Assembly: GCA_012515235.1 (NCBI GenBank)
Contig: JAAYYU010000027.1
Coordinates: 124,001-188,000 of the forward strand
Length of the DNA: 64,000 nt
Reading direction: 5' to 3'
Source of the DNA: Candidatus Anammoximicrobium sp.
GTDB taxonomy: Bacteria > Planctomycetota > Planctomycetia > Pirellulales > Pirellulaceae
The position numbers were made by a program, and so were the translations under genes. The notes below the pieces were generated by a model. That model was not told the DNA's origin. It saw only the letters and a program-made list of their open reading frames with translations, and did no database searches. This document shows, in pieces, positions 1-8,370 of this stretch (position 1 is its first letter; every line of letters begins with the position of its first letter).

Positions 1-103
1 ACTGGGGGCACGACGCATCTCCGGGGAGCAGCAACGGCCCTATCGCCAGCGGGCTTCCGCAGATGGGACATTCGGTCGGCCAGGGTTTGATTACTCGACT
101 CAC
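1..103 (-). CDS. N-terminal fragment of a zinc-ribbon protein (runs off the window)
   Basis: A GTG-initiated reading frame starts at 103 on the minus strand and leaves the window at base 1, giving about 34 residues. It contains C-P-I-C-G followed about 20 residues later by C-P, the usual first and second halves of a short zinc ribbon. There is a leading W-P-T before the first cysteine. The rest of the protein is outside the window, so its function cannot be named. The GTG start is inferred from the position of the first cysteine pair, and no convincing ribosome binding site was seen. Confidence 0.45.
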   Translation of the reverse strand, partial: MSRVIKPWPTECPICGSPLAIGPLLLPGDASCPQ

Positions 104-327
104 GGGCGTCGCCTGATATCATCGGGCCGCTGTCGGCAAGTTGATACGACGGAACATTTAAGCAGACGGTCAAGGATTTGCAAACGCCTCCCACCCTATC
201 GACGGGGTAATTTCGCGGCATTCCCCCAGCCAGTTGCGGCCGGCCATCGAAAAACGTCCTTTTTGGGGGATTTCACTGCCGTTGACTTCTGCGCCGTTCA
301 TCGTGCTACAAGAAGGGGACCACGCTC

Positions 328-831
328 ATGCTTTCCGCTGGACTGATCGCGGTTTTGCTCGGCGCGGAAGCCGGTTTTGAGGTCGCCGTACAGCGGGTCG
401 AGGATCGGGTCGACATCCGTGCGGGGGCGGAACGTGTCGTGTTGACGCTCGTCAGTCCACGCGGGATCGGCGCGGCGACGGTTCGGCGTCGTGGGGCGCG
501 ATGGCCAAAAACAGTGACGCTGCGGTTGCAGCTGCGCGGACTGGAATGGCTGACGGTTGCGGCGGGAAAAGTCACGTTGGGCGTGTCCGTATCCAGTTCC
601 GCGCCGGAGGCGGTTCGGCTCTTCTCGTCGGAAACCGGCAAGCCACAAAAGGAAACGGTCGAACGCGGCAGTTGCTACTGGACACAGGTCCGCGTTTTGG
701 ACCCCAACGGCAAGCCCGCGTCCGGTCTGCCCGGCGCGGGCGGCTGGTTCGAAGTCCAACTGCCCGCCGCCCTGCTGAAGGACAATCCCGAATCGGTTGC
801 GATTCGCTGGATCGACTTCTACCGGAACTGA
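328..831 (+). CDS. Secreted protein of unknown function
   Basis: I do not recognise this 167-residue protein. It begins with a very short hydrophobic stretch (M-L-S-A-G-L-I-A-V-L-L-G) that may be the core of a signal peptide. The rest alternates polar and hydrophobic residues and looks all-beta, with a conserved-looking ending (I-R-W-I-D-F-Y-R-N). The sequence reads like planctomycete exported proteins made of one beta-sandwich domain. It stands alone, convergent with the DUF2007 gene downstream. An overlapping 690-residue plus-strand frame is rejected as a GC-driven shadow. Confidence 0.6.
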   Translation: MLSAGLIAVLLGAEAGFEVAVQRVEDRVDIRAGAERVVLTLVSPRGIGAATVRRRGARWPKTVTLRLQLRGLEWLTVAAGKVTLGVSVSSSAPEAVRLFSSETGKPQKETVERGSCYWTQVRVLDPNGKPASGLPGAGGWFEVQLPAALLKDNPESVAIRWIDFYRN

Positions 832-873
832 CCCAGGACGTCCGCCGGTCCGCGCCCACGGCTTCGCTTGTTT

Positions 874-1224
874 TCAGACGGTCCAGTCCAACTCCTGTCC
901 GCACTTGGGGCACTGGGGGTCGCCGACGGCGACGGACTCCCCGCAGTGATAGCAGTACGGTTGGCTCTCCTCGGGCGTTTCCCCCGCGCCGCCTGCCAAC
1001 CTTGTCTCAAACTCGGCCAGCACCGCGCGGGCGCGCTCGAAATCAACCCGGCGGACCATCACCGGACACGTGGTATGCTGGAACGGAATGTCGCCCAGTC
1101 CCATCTCCAACGCGTCGCTGGCCACACGGGCTTCGATATCCGCGTTGGCCAGCACCTGGCAGATCAGATGCGCTTGCCGGGGGTCCCAGGCTTCATACAC
1201 GGTCAGCGGATCTTCCGGATTCAT
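874..1224 (-). CDS. DUF2007-type protein with C-terminal zinc ribbon
   Basis: This 116-residue protein has an N-terminal domain of the DUF2007 (putative signal-transducing protein) type. It opens with V-Y-E-A-W-D-P, a strand-helix pattern about inheriting residue pairs, and V-M-V-R-R-V-D-F-E-R-A-R. It ends with a compact zinc ribbon (C-Y-H-C-G, then C-P-K-C-G). The start was moved to ATG 1224 because that codon overlaps the stop of the upstream oxidoreductase gene as ATGA, which implies translational coupling. The exact role of DUF2007 proteins is not established. The pairing with a Gfo/Idh/MocA enzyme suggests co-expression rather than a shown functional link. Confidence 0.8.
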   Translation of the reverse strand: MNPEDPLTVYEAWDPRQAHLICQVLANADIEARVASDALEMGLGDIPFQHTTCPVMVRRVDFERARAVLAEFETRLAGGAGETPEESQPYCYHCGESVAVGDPQCPKCGQELDWTV

Positions 1225-2534
1225 CGCGCGCCTTTCGAGTAGTCCCAGCCCGTGCGGAAGTCCTTTCGCAGAAGTTGCTGCGCCCGCTCGTTGCCCACCG
1301 CCTGCAAGTTTTCCGCATCCCAGGCGAAGCCACCGCCAGCCCGGTAGGCGGCGTTGCCCAGCAAAACCGTCTCGGCCAACGGGCCGCTGTACGTCACAAA
1401 GTCGCACGTCGCAGGCGGGCCGCCGCGACAAGCGTCAAGCCATTCCCGGTAGAAGCCGGGCGAATCCGGAATGGTTTTTTCGGGGGCCTTGAAATCCGCA
1501 AACTTGTCTTCGGGGTACAGTTTGCGCTTGCCGAACCCGCACAGCAGCATGCCTTCGCTGCCGATGAACAGGGTGTTGTTGCCGGATTCCGGCAGATTGT
1601 GCCGCCGCAGCACGTCCGGCCCCTTGTCGGCATGATACCAGTGCAGCGTCACCGCGGGACGCTTGCCGTCCGCGGGAAACTCGAATCGCGTCGCCATCTG
1701 CTGGGGCGTCGTCTGCGCATGCACCGGCGGACCCGACGCCTCGACTTTGGTGGGATACTTGAGTCCCAGCGCCCAGTAAGGAATATCCAGAATGTGGCAG
1801 CCCCAGTTACCCGTCTCGCCGGTGCCAAAGTCCCACCAGAACCGCCAGCCATAGGGGCAGTAGGTCGGATGGTACGGACGAACTGGTGCCGGGCCGATCC
1901 AGAGATCCCAGTTCAGGGTCGCGGGCACGGGCGGCGTGTCCGTGGGGATCGCGGGCATGCCCCGCGTGCCGCCGATCCAGCAATGAACCTCCTGGACCGC
2001 GCCGATCACGCCGGACTGCACCAGTTCGACGACGCGGTGCATGTTGTCGAGCGTGTGCCGCTGGGCGCCCAGTTGCGTGGCGATCTTCTTTTCGGCCGCC
2101 AACCGTGTCAGCTCGCGGGTCTCCCAGACCGTGTGCGCCAGCGGTTTCTCCAGGTAGACGTGCTTGCCCAACTGCATGGCCGTCACGGCGGGATGGAAAT
2201 GCGTGTGGTCCGGCGTGCTGATCACTACGCCGTCGATCTGCTTGCCCAATTCGTCGAACATGCGGCGGAAGTCGAAAAACTTCTTGGCCTGCGGATGCTG
2301 CTCGTACGCCTTGCCCGCCCGCTGGTCGTCCACGTCGCACAACGCCACGACATTCTCTTTGGCCAGGGCCTTCAGGTTGTCGCCGCCCCGTCCGCCGACG
2401 CCGATGAAGGCGAGGTTCAGTTTTTCGTTGGACGATTCCCCGCCGCGGGCTGCGCCGCGGGAAGCAATCCACAATCCGGCTCCCGCGGCGGCGGCGGTCT
2501 TCAACATCTGGCGACGGTGCATGCGTTTGGTCAT
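1221..2534 (-). CDS. Tat-exported Gfo/Idh/MocA family oxidoreductase
   Basis: A 437-residue NAD(P)-dependent dehydrogenase of the Gfo/Idh/MocA family, probably acting on a sugar or sugar-derived substrate outside the cytoplasm. The N terminus carries a twin-arginine signal (R-R-Q-M-L-K followed by an Ala/Gly-rich stretch). The Rossmann loop G-V-G-G-R-G-G follows at about residues 46-52, and the hallmark E-K-P-L-A lies near residue 130. The C-terminal half has the planctomycete-type W-D-L-W-I-G-P-A-P segment. It closely resembles the protein encoded at 41096-42403 and is probably a paralogue. Its stop overlaps the start of the DUF2007 gene. ATG 2534 was chosen over an upstream extension because it places the Tat motif at the N terminus. 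Confidence 0.9.
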   Translation of the reverse strand: MTKRMHRRQMLKTAAAAGAGLWIASRGAARGGESSNEKLNLAFIGVGGRGGDNLKALAKENVVALCDVDDQRAGKAYEQHPQAKKFFDFRRMFDELGKQIDGVVISTPDHTHFHPAVTAMQLGKHVYLEKPLAHTVWETRELTRLAAEKKIATQLGAQRHTLDNMHRVVELVQSGVIGAVQEVHCWIGGTRGMPAIPTDTPPVPATLNWDLWIGPAPVRPYHPTYCPYGWRFWWDFGTGETGNWGCHILDIPYWALGLKYPTKVEASGPPVHAQTTPQQMATRFEFPADGKRPAVTLHWYHADKGPDVLRRHNLPESGNNTLFIGSEGMLLCGFGKRKLYPEDKFADFKAPEKTIPDSPGFYREWLDACRGGPPATCDFVTYSGPLAETVLLGNAAYRAGGGFAWDAENLQAVGNERAQQLLRKDFRTGWDYSKGAR

Positions 2535-2671
2535 GAACGGTTCTCCTACGACCTCCGGGTTGATCGATCTTGATCGGTGCAACTTACCGCAGCCGGCGGC
2601 GAAAATCAAACGGTCCACCTTCGGACGTCTCGACGCTTGGCTGGAATTCTCCGTTTTGGCGGGGATCACGT

Positions 2672-4855
2672 TCACGGTCCGCTCACGGCGGCGATCAGTT
2701 CTTCCCACAACTGCCGACCGCCCTCCGCGTTGGTCATGATGACAAGGCCGGATCCGCGTTGCGGATCGAATTCACAATAGCAGCGGAAGGCAGTGTCTTT
2801 CGAGCCGTTCGAGCCGCTGTGGTGGATGCGGTCGCCCCCCGCCGTGGCATCGATGGCCCAGCCCAGTCCGTAGTAGGTGGGCTCCGAGGACTGCACGCCG
2901 CCACGGACAATGGGCGGGCGGCCCTCGGCCTTGGTCGTGCGCGTGAGCATGGCGTCGATGGACCGGACGCTCAAGGAATGCGGGGCCGAACGGTCCCGCT
3001 TGAGCATTTCGACCAGGAACAGCGCGTATTCCATGGGCGAGCAGTACAGCGAGTAGGCGGCGTTGGCTGCACGATACAAAGTGCGTTTGGCCGGCATGTC
3101 GCCCTGGCCGGGACGCAAGCCGGCGGCCAACTTCTCGAAACCGTCTTTCCACAGGTAGCTGGCGGTCGTGATTCCCAGCGGCTCGAACAAAGTCCGCGTG
3201 ACGTAACGCTCGAACGGCTCACCCGTGATCTGTTCCATGACCCGCTGCAAGTAGGTAAAACCTTCGCCCGAATAGGCGAACTTCGTTCCGGGCTCAGCAA
3301 GCACCGGCAGCGGTCCGCCGTTGCGCCAGCCGCCGTTGCGCCAGTTGGGAAATCCGGTCGTATGGGACAGGACCATCCGCGCCGTGATCTTCAGATGTTT
3401 CGGTTCATCCGCCAGGTACGGCTTGTCGAGGTACTCGGTCAACGGCCGGTCGAGTTCGAGCCGGCCCTGCTCGACGAGCTTCAGCGCGACATAGGCGGCC
3501 GGCAACTTGCTCATCGAAGCGGCCTCGAACAGGGTCTGCGAACCGACCGGCTCCGGCCGGCCCGGACAGCGCACGCCGTATTGCCGTTCCCAAGCGATGT
3601 GCCGGTCTTCGATGCCCACAATCGACACGCCAGGCACCTTGTGCTTGGCCATCAGCGCGGGCACTAACTCGTCGAGACTCGTCGGCAGCACCGGCAGCAA
3701 GGCGGCGGGCTGGACGGTGCCGGCGATAGCTTGTCGCGATTTCGTCGGCATGGCGTCCAGGATCAAATTCACCAGCTTGCCGAATTCGGCTCGCTCCACG
3801 CGCGGGCCGTCCTTCTGGTCCGTGTCCACGCGGTGAACGATCACCAAGTCCCAGACCGGCACGACGAGAATGTAATGCCCGCCGGCGCCGCGGGCCGAGA
3901 ACGTGCCTTGGGGCAGCTCGACCTTTTCCAGGTGCCGCCCGCCAAACTGCGTCCACCACAGATAGCCGTAGCCCGCGTGAACCTGCCCCTCCTCCGTCGT
4001 GGCTGGCGAATAGGTGGTGGTGCTCCGCGCCACCCAGTCTGCCGGAACGATCTGCCGGCCCTGCCACTGGCCGCCGCGGGCGAACAACAACCCAAACCGC
4101 GCCATGTCTCGCGCGGTCATGCGGAACGGGTAGGCCGGATGGATTGAATCGCTGCCCCGGAAGTACTCCGCATCCTGCAGGCGGAAATCCTCCATCTGCA
4201 GCGGCTGGGCAAGATAGCGTTCGAACGCCTCGAAGACGCTCAGTCCTACCTGTTTCTCGAAGATGGTCCCCAGCACGTTGAAGTCCCAGTTGTTGTAGTA
4301 CCAATACGTGCCCGGCGGATGGCTGCCGCGCTCCGGGCGGCGTTTCTTCATCGAGTCCGTTTCGTAGAGCGCCGGGTGATACACGCCCGAGCGGGCCTTG
4401 AGCAGATCGGCTACGGTCGCCTCCTTCTCCCTGGCCGTGAGTCCCGGCTCGTTGTCGTCGATGCCCAACTCGCCCATCGTGTCGCTCAAGCCGATCTTCG
4501 CAGCCGCCCCGGGAATGCCGTACAGCGTGCTGAGAAAGCTTTTGCGGATCGAATGCGCCTTGAAGCGTTGCGTGGTTTGCCCCCAGTCATCGACCACGCG
4601 GCCCTGATGAACGACGAACAGGGCGGCGGAACCGATCGACTTGGCGAAGTCATGTGCCGCCTGCAGCTTGGCCGACGACCAGCCCTGCGGGTCCGGGCCC
4701 GGCACCTGGTCCCAGTGTGCGCCTGGGAAAACGGCCAGCGGTTGCCCTCCCGCTGCGAGGCCTACCCATCCGGCCGCCAGCACGACGAAGAGCACCATCG
4801 CACCACTGCGGCCGCTGGAGAAGGGCCGCGCCGAATACTGAGGATCAGCTTGCAT
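2672..4855 (-). CDS. Exported protein with two beta-lactamase/penicillin-binding-like serine hydrolase domains
   Basis: The 727-residue product has a hydrophobic leader (about residues 18-37) followed by two serine-hydrolase domains of the beta-lactamase/class C family. Domain 1 has S-I-R-K as its S-x-x-K motif and Y-Y-N-N near it. Domain 2, from about residue 395, has S-M-S-K, Y-S-G-E and H-T-T-G. A final H-S-G-S-N-G resembles the third active-site motif. Family members include esterases and peptidases, and the substrate cannot be predicted. Most homologues have a single domain, so this looks like a fusion or duplication. No close partner gene is evident; the adjacent oxidoreductase is on the same strand with a gap of about 140 bp. 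Confidence 0.85.
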   Translation of the reverse strand: MQADPQYSARPFSSGRSGAMVLFVVLAAGWVGLAAGGQPLAVFPGAHWDQVPGPDPQGWSSAKLQAAHDFAKSIGSAALFVVHQGRVVDDWGQTTQRFKAHSIRKSFLSTLYGIPGAAAKIGLSDTMGELGIDDNEPGLTAREKEATVADLLKARSGVYHPALYETDSMKKRRPERGSHPPGTYWYYNNWDFNVLGTIFEKQVGLSVFEAFERYLAQPLQMEDFRLQDAEYFRGSDSIHPAYPFRMTARDMARFGLLFARGGQWQGRQIVPADWVARSTTTYSPATTEEGQVHAGYGYLWWTQFGGRHLEKVELPQGTFSARGAGGHYILVVPVWDLVIVHRVDTDQKDGPRVERAEFGKLVNLILDAMPTKSRQAIAGTVQPAALLPVLPTSLDELVPALMAKHKVPGVSIVGIEDRHIAWERQYGVRCPGRPEPVGSQTLFEAASMSKLPAAYVALKLVEQGRLELDRPLTEYLDKPYLADEPKHLKITARMVLSHTTGFPNWRNGGWRNGGPLPVLAEPGTKFAYSGEGFTYLQRVMEQITGEPFERYVTRTLFEPLGITTASYLWKDGFEKLAAGLRPGQGDMPAKRTLYRAANAAYSLYCSPMEYALFLVEMLKRDRSAPHSLSVRSIDAMLTRTTKAEGRPPIVRGGVQSSEPTYYGLGWAIDATAGGDRIHHSGSNGSKDTAFRCYCEFDPQRGSGLVIMTNAEGGRQLWEELIAAVSGP

Positions 4856-5261
4856 TTCAGATCAACCGTCCTTCGCTTTACCAAGATTCGTGGAGAGAAT
4901 AGGGGTCAGGTCTTGAATTTTGACTTTTGTCAATCCGAGCTTCGCCACCGTGCTCAAGGTAGCCCGTGCGCTCGACGCCTTTTTCTGCTGCGCGACACAT
5001 TGCCAACCTGCCAAACGCGCATCAAACGACCGAGCGACGTCACCCGGTCGGAGTTCGGTTTGCCGGAGTGCGGAGCAGTCGACTGTTCGATGACGTCAAA
5101 GCCATTCGCGAGCATGAAAGTTTCTTTGAAGCGGTCCATCGCCAGTCGTTGCGGTGCGCAGTCGCCGGGAATTCAACCGGCTCTCCCCAGCCCTGTCCCC
5201 TATCCGCGATCCCCCTTTCTGCCTCCGAAGCCCAGTGCCCGCCAAAGTCAAGCCGCGTGTT
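4856..5261. other. Non-coding stretch with a possible transposon-end remnant
   Basis: No convincing gene is present in these 406 bases. At 4902-4926 the sequence reads aggggtcaggtcttgaattt followed by tgac. From memory this resembles a conserved string found next to REP-associated tyrosine transposase (Y1_Tnp) genes, but no transposase frame survives here. Short open frames in the region have no recognisable motif and are treated as noise. Confidence 0.35.
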
Positions 5262-5474
5262 TCACCTTCTGTTCCGTTTGCTCCACCAGTCTGCAGCGTT
5301 TTTTCGGAATCGCTCAAGCTCAGACTTCGTGATCGGCCGCGACTCGAGTGCTTCCTTCCACACCGCGATCGGCGTACCCGTCTGTTGGGCTCGCCGGACG
5401 ACTCGTGCTGCCGCACGGGCAAACGCAGCATCTGCTTTCGCCGTCAGCGAACGGGAATCGTCGGAGCTCCCCAT
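5262..5474 (-). CDS. Small protein following the HicAB pair
   Basis: A 70-residue, strongly charged protein with an N-terminal Ala/Arg-rich helix, then G-T-P-I-A-V-W-K and a C-terminal basic helix ending S-K-R-N-R-R. The start at ATG 5474 lies 2 bases after the stop of the hicB-like gene, so the three genes form one transcription unit. I recognise the general type (short proteins with a G-T-P-[IV]-x-V-W segment next to toxin-antitoxin genes) but can assign no function. It might be an accessory antitoxin, a regulator or an unrelated passenger. Confidence 0.6.
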   Translation of the reverse strand: MGSSDDSRSLTAKADAAFARAAARVVRRAQQTGTPIAVWKEALESRPITKSELERFRKNAADWWSKRNRR

Positions 5475-5476
5475 GA

Positions 5477-5710
5477 TTAGATCGCCTCGACAACCAATCG
5501 GTGCTTGGGCTTGGGCCACCGCTTGCCCAGTTTCTGCAGGCTTTCCAGGTGCAGATCGAGAGCCTCGCTGGCATTGCGGAAGGCCTCGGCCAGAGTGTCG
5601 CCGCTGGTGATGATGTCCGGCAAATCGGGGAAGTCCACGGCGTAGGCGGGCTCCCTCGGCTCATACGTGATCGTGAAGATGTAGCCGCGGTACTCATGCG
5701 TCGTTCTCAT
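5477..5710 (-). CDS. hicB: HicB-like antitoxin
   Basis: A 77-residue protein of the short HicB (UPF0150) type. It has the partial RNase-H-fold pattern Y-x-x-x-x-P-R-E-P-A-Y-A-V-D-F-P-D-L-P, then I-T-S-G-D-T-L-A-E-A and a terminal basic segment. In known systems HicB neutralises the HicA mRNA interferase and often represses its own operon. This copy lacks the C-terminal DNA-binding domain of longer HicB proteins, so autoregulation may be weak or depend on a partner. It overlaps the hicA-like gene by 17 bases and precedes a third small gene by 2 bases. Confidence 0.82.
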   Translation of the reverse strand: MRTTHEYRGYIFTITYEPREPAYAVDFPDLPDIITSGDTLAEAFRNASEALDLHLESLQKLGKRWPKPKHRLVVEAI

Positions 5711-5942
5711 AACCCAGTGCTCCCAGGAGTTTTCGAATGTCGGCAGGATGACAAGTCTTCCGCCCGCCGTGCGGCTTGACGATGGTCAGCAGACGGCCAT
5801 CGGACCGGTGATACGTGCAATGGCTGCCCCGCTGGTTGAACAGTACGAATCCTTCGTGCCGCAGCAGTGCGTTAACCTCGCCGAACCGGATGCTGCCCGG
5901 CAAGTTTCGCATTTTCTCCACAAGTTTTTCGCGTCGCCCCAC
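5694..5942 (-). CDS. hicA: HicA-like mRNA interferase toxin
   Basis: An 82-residue HicA (YcfA) family protein with a GTG start. The double-stranded-RNA-binding-like fold is indicated by F-x-E-V-N-A-L-L-R-H-E-G-F, then Q-R-G-S-H-C-T-Y, with the expected catalytic histidine in G-S-H, and a later K-P-H-G-G-R-K-T. In the family this histidine is needed for mRNA cleavage. GTG 5942 was preferred over an internal ATG because the residues before it (R-R-E-K-L-V-E-K-M) match the usual start of this subtype. It is first of three genes, with hicB overlapping its 3' end. Confidence 0.82.
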   Translation of the reverse strand: MGRREKLVEKMRNLPGSIRFGEVNALLRHEGFVLFNQRGSHCTYHRSDGRLLTIVKPHGGRKTCHPADIRKLLGALGYENDA

Positions 5943-6016
5943 GTGTGCTTCTCCTTGCCCTGCTGCGGCAGGCTACGTATCCCAATTGTACCGGACTCGT
6001 CCACGCCGTGCGTCCT

Positions 6017-6851
6017 CTACTGGAGCACATCGGGAGCAAGATGCACAGTCTGAAGTTGTTTGGCTTTCGTGTTGTTGATGTAGCCGGCTTGGGCCAGGAT
6101 CTGGAAAACCGAAGACTGGGCCTCGGCCAGCTCTTCTTCCATGATTCGGTTCACCCCCCCCGGTCTTGTCGCCGTCCGTGTCGATGTCCACGCTTGGGAA
6201 GATCGTCAGGATCGACGTGCGGTACTGAGGGGGGTAATTCGTCCCAGCGGTCCTGCGGTTCACCTTGGCCGCTGCCGCTGCCGGATTCCTCCAAGTGCCG
6301 ATACTTCAACACGCGCTGCGGGACAGCGCCGCCACCACCCCCGGAACCGCTGCCGGAGCCCGAACCACCGCCGGAACCAGAGCCCTCCCACTCCTCGCAG
6401 TCCACGTTTTCCCAACCGGCGATTTGCGATTGAAGCCATTCGATGTCTGATTGCGGTGCGCCGTTGGCACTCGCCTGATTCAACGCCTGAGTGAACGTAG
6501 CAATCTGGTTCGCCTTCAACTGTTCGCAGTACGCCTGCCAGACGGCTTCTCCCTCGGAGGTCGACTGCACGGTAGAACCGCCGATTCCTGCGCCCGATTC
6601 CTGCTCATTTGGTGCCGGAATGCCTGCGGCCGCCCAAACCTCTTGCACGGCGTCACCTTGATCCAAGCCCGGAGGCAGGCTTGCGCCGCAGACCTCAATC
6701 GTCAGCATGTGCCGAGGCCCAAGTCGCTCGATTCTCATGAGTCGAAGCCTGTGATGCCTCTTGGGCGGGAGGGGGGCATGTCCAGACTACCTGCGGGCCG
6801 GAGTCCCAAACGCTTGAACAAATCGATCCACAGGTGAAACGGCTTGTGCAT
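6017..6851 (-). pseudogene. LEPR-XLL-type exported protein, interrupted by three homopolymer frameshifts
   Basis: Three frames on the minus strand join into one natural-looking protein if one base is corrected in each of three G/C runs: 6 C at 6771-6776 (one base short), 6 C near 6229-6234 (one extra) and 8 G at 6154-6161 (one extra). The rebuilt protein is about 280 residues. Its N terminus has M-H-K-P-F-H-L-W-I-D-L-F-K-R-L, a basic patch (K-R-H-H-R-L-R-L) and E-R-L-G-P-R-H-M-L-T, which matches the planctomycete LEPR-XLL export region. A Gly/Ser linker, a D-I-D-T-D-G-D-K-T calcium-loop-like segment and an amphipathic C-terminal helix ending at 6017 follow. The longest intact piece is 6151-6738. 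It may be a real pseudogene, a phase-variable gene or a sequencing artefact. Confidence 0.65.
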
Positions 6852-6994
6852 GATTTCAGTTCCTGGCATCGTGGGACGATTCGGTGGGAGCACCCAACCT
6901 TGACACCCATTGGCAGCCCAACCGGTCCGCCTGTCCATACCCACCCCCCGGTGGCGCGAACCCCTCGGAAGTTCTTTCTCCGTCCGTCGGCCGC

Positions 6995-8365
6995 TTACGG
7001 AGTTCGTGTCGATGTAAAGAGTCCTGACCCCTTTTTGTTCTTTTCGTTCGGTGGCGGCTCCTCGTGGGGCGTCGGACGCGCCGGCAGTCCGAAGAGGATC
7101 AGCAGCATGGCGACGATCAGCACGCCTGTAGCCGTGTGGAAACTGGCGATCCGTCCGAAGCGGTCGGAGACCTGGCCGAAGATCACGGAGGCAAATCCGA
7201 CCAGCGACCCCAACAGACTCAGATAAGCGATGTTGGCTCGCACCTGAGACTTGGCCGAGGCCGTCGTGACGTAGTTGGGAAAGTACGCTCCAAACAACTC
7301 GCCGGCTCCTAACAGCCCCGCCGTGCCCAGATACCACCATCCCGAGACGTTCAACGCCCAGGCCATGCCCGCCAGGAGAATCGCGGTCGTCGCCAGCAAG
7401 GTGGCTTTGGGATTCGTCTTGGCCAGCAGCCATCCCAGCAGCACGCCGGCGACGGCCTTGAAGCCGAACCTCAGGAAATTCTGCAACCCGACCGTGTCGG
7501 GCGACGCGTCGCCCAAGACATCCTTGGCGTGCAGCGACACGTTATCAAAGATGGCGTTGCCGCCGGAGTAAACCAGCAGATACCCCACCGCTGCCAACGC
7601 GATGGGCCGGGACGTGACAAACTGGCGCAGTCCGCCCAGAATCTCGGCCGTTCTGGATGAGCCGACCGGTTCGTCCACCGCCGGCGGGATGTGAAATGCA
7701 GCGCCCAGAAAGACGCACAAGACCATGAAGGGAAGCGCACCGGCAAACAAGGCCAGATAGCTGTCGGGAAACGACAACTCGAAGCTATATCCCGTCAGCG
7801 GTTCGCGGGAGAGCAGAACCTGTTGCATCAAGGAGCCGGCACAGGCGGCAACCGGACCGATTCCGAAACTGAGGGCCAAGGTCACGCCGCGGCGCGCGGT
7901 GGAAACGCCGCGCCGGACGACTTCCCAGAGCGTCATGAGCATCACGCCGTTGGCCACGCCGAACACCCCGGCGAACAGGATCACCGTGGCCGTCACCACC
8001 ACCGCCGGCCAGCGCAGCCAGATCGCCACGGCCACCAGGGCCGTTAAGACGGCCTTGGCGGCAAAGGATCCGACCAGCAGCGGCTTGAGCCAGCGGGCCT
8101 GCGGCAGAAACCACGCGACCAGGACTGGCAGGGCCGTCATCCACTGGTACACCGCGTGCGGCAGATTCGCCAGCGTGTCGCTGTTGCCCAAATCGTGCAG
8201 CAAGTTCGCGTGCGTGACGCCGACGTAGGAAACGGGCGCCGTCAAGTAGATCAAGCACCACACCCCGGCCAGGCAGACCATGTTGCGGGTCTGCAATCCG
8301 ACGGACAACGGGCAATCGTCGTCCGTTGATCCCGGAATGGTGGATGCGGGGGGCTTTTCGTTCAT
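6995..8365 (-). CDS. MFS-type transporter
   Basis: A 456-residue integral membrane protein with about twelve hydrophobic segments, typical of the major facilitator superfamily. There is a loop after helix 2 and a charged D-R-F-G-R loop (V-S-D-R-F-G-R) near the C terminus. The substrate is unknown. It starts 5 bases after the stop of the DUF1080 gene, so the two are co-transcribed and the permease may import a product of that protein. ATG 8365 was chosen over a far upstream start because the earlier residues lie in the DUF1080 gene in another frame. The last residues (S-G-L-F-T-S-T-R-T-P) are encoded by a string resembling a dispersed repeat (see findings). Confidence 0.85.
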   Translation of the reverse strand: MNEKPPASTIPGSTDDDCPLSVGLQTRNMVCLAGVWCLIYLTAPVSYVGVTHANLLHDLGNSDTLANLPHAVYQWMTALPVLVAWFLPQARWLKPLLVGSFAAKAVLTALVAVAIWLRWPAVVVTATVILFAGVFGVANGVMLMTLWEVVRRGVSTARRGVTLALSFGIGPVAACAGSLMQQVLLSREPLTGYSFELSFPDSYLALFAGALPFMVLCVFLGAAFHIPPAVDEPVGSSRTAEILGGLRQFVTSRPIALAAVGYLLVYSGGNAIFDNVSLHAKDVLGDASPDTVGLQNFLRFGFKAVAGVLLGWLLAKTNPKATLLATTAILLAGMAWALNVSGWWYLGTAGLLGAGELFGAYFPNYVTTASAKSQVRANIAYLSLLGSLVGFASVIFGQVSDRFGRIASFHTATGVLIVAMLLILFGLPARPTPHEEPPPNEKNKKGSGLFTSTRTP

Positions 8366-8370
8366 CGAGG

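Noticed and set aside
501..2573. A 690-residue plus-strand open frame over the oxidoreductase gene
   Set aside because: It is antisense to a gene with clear family motifs, has an Arg/Pro/Ala-rich composition and no recognisable domain; long shadow frames are common in GC-rich DNA.
4856..5261. Possible transposase gene next to the repeat-like string
   Set aside because: No frame with a Y1_Tnp or other transposase motif can be read; only a short string resembling an element end is present.
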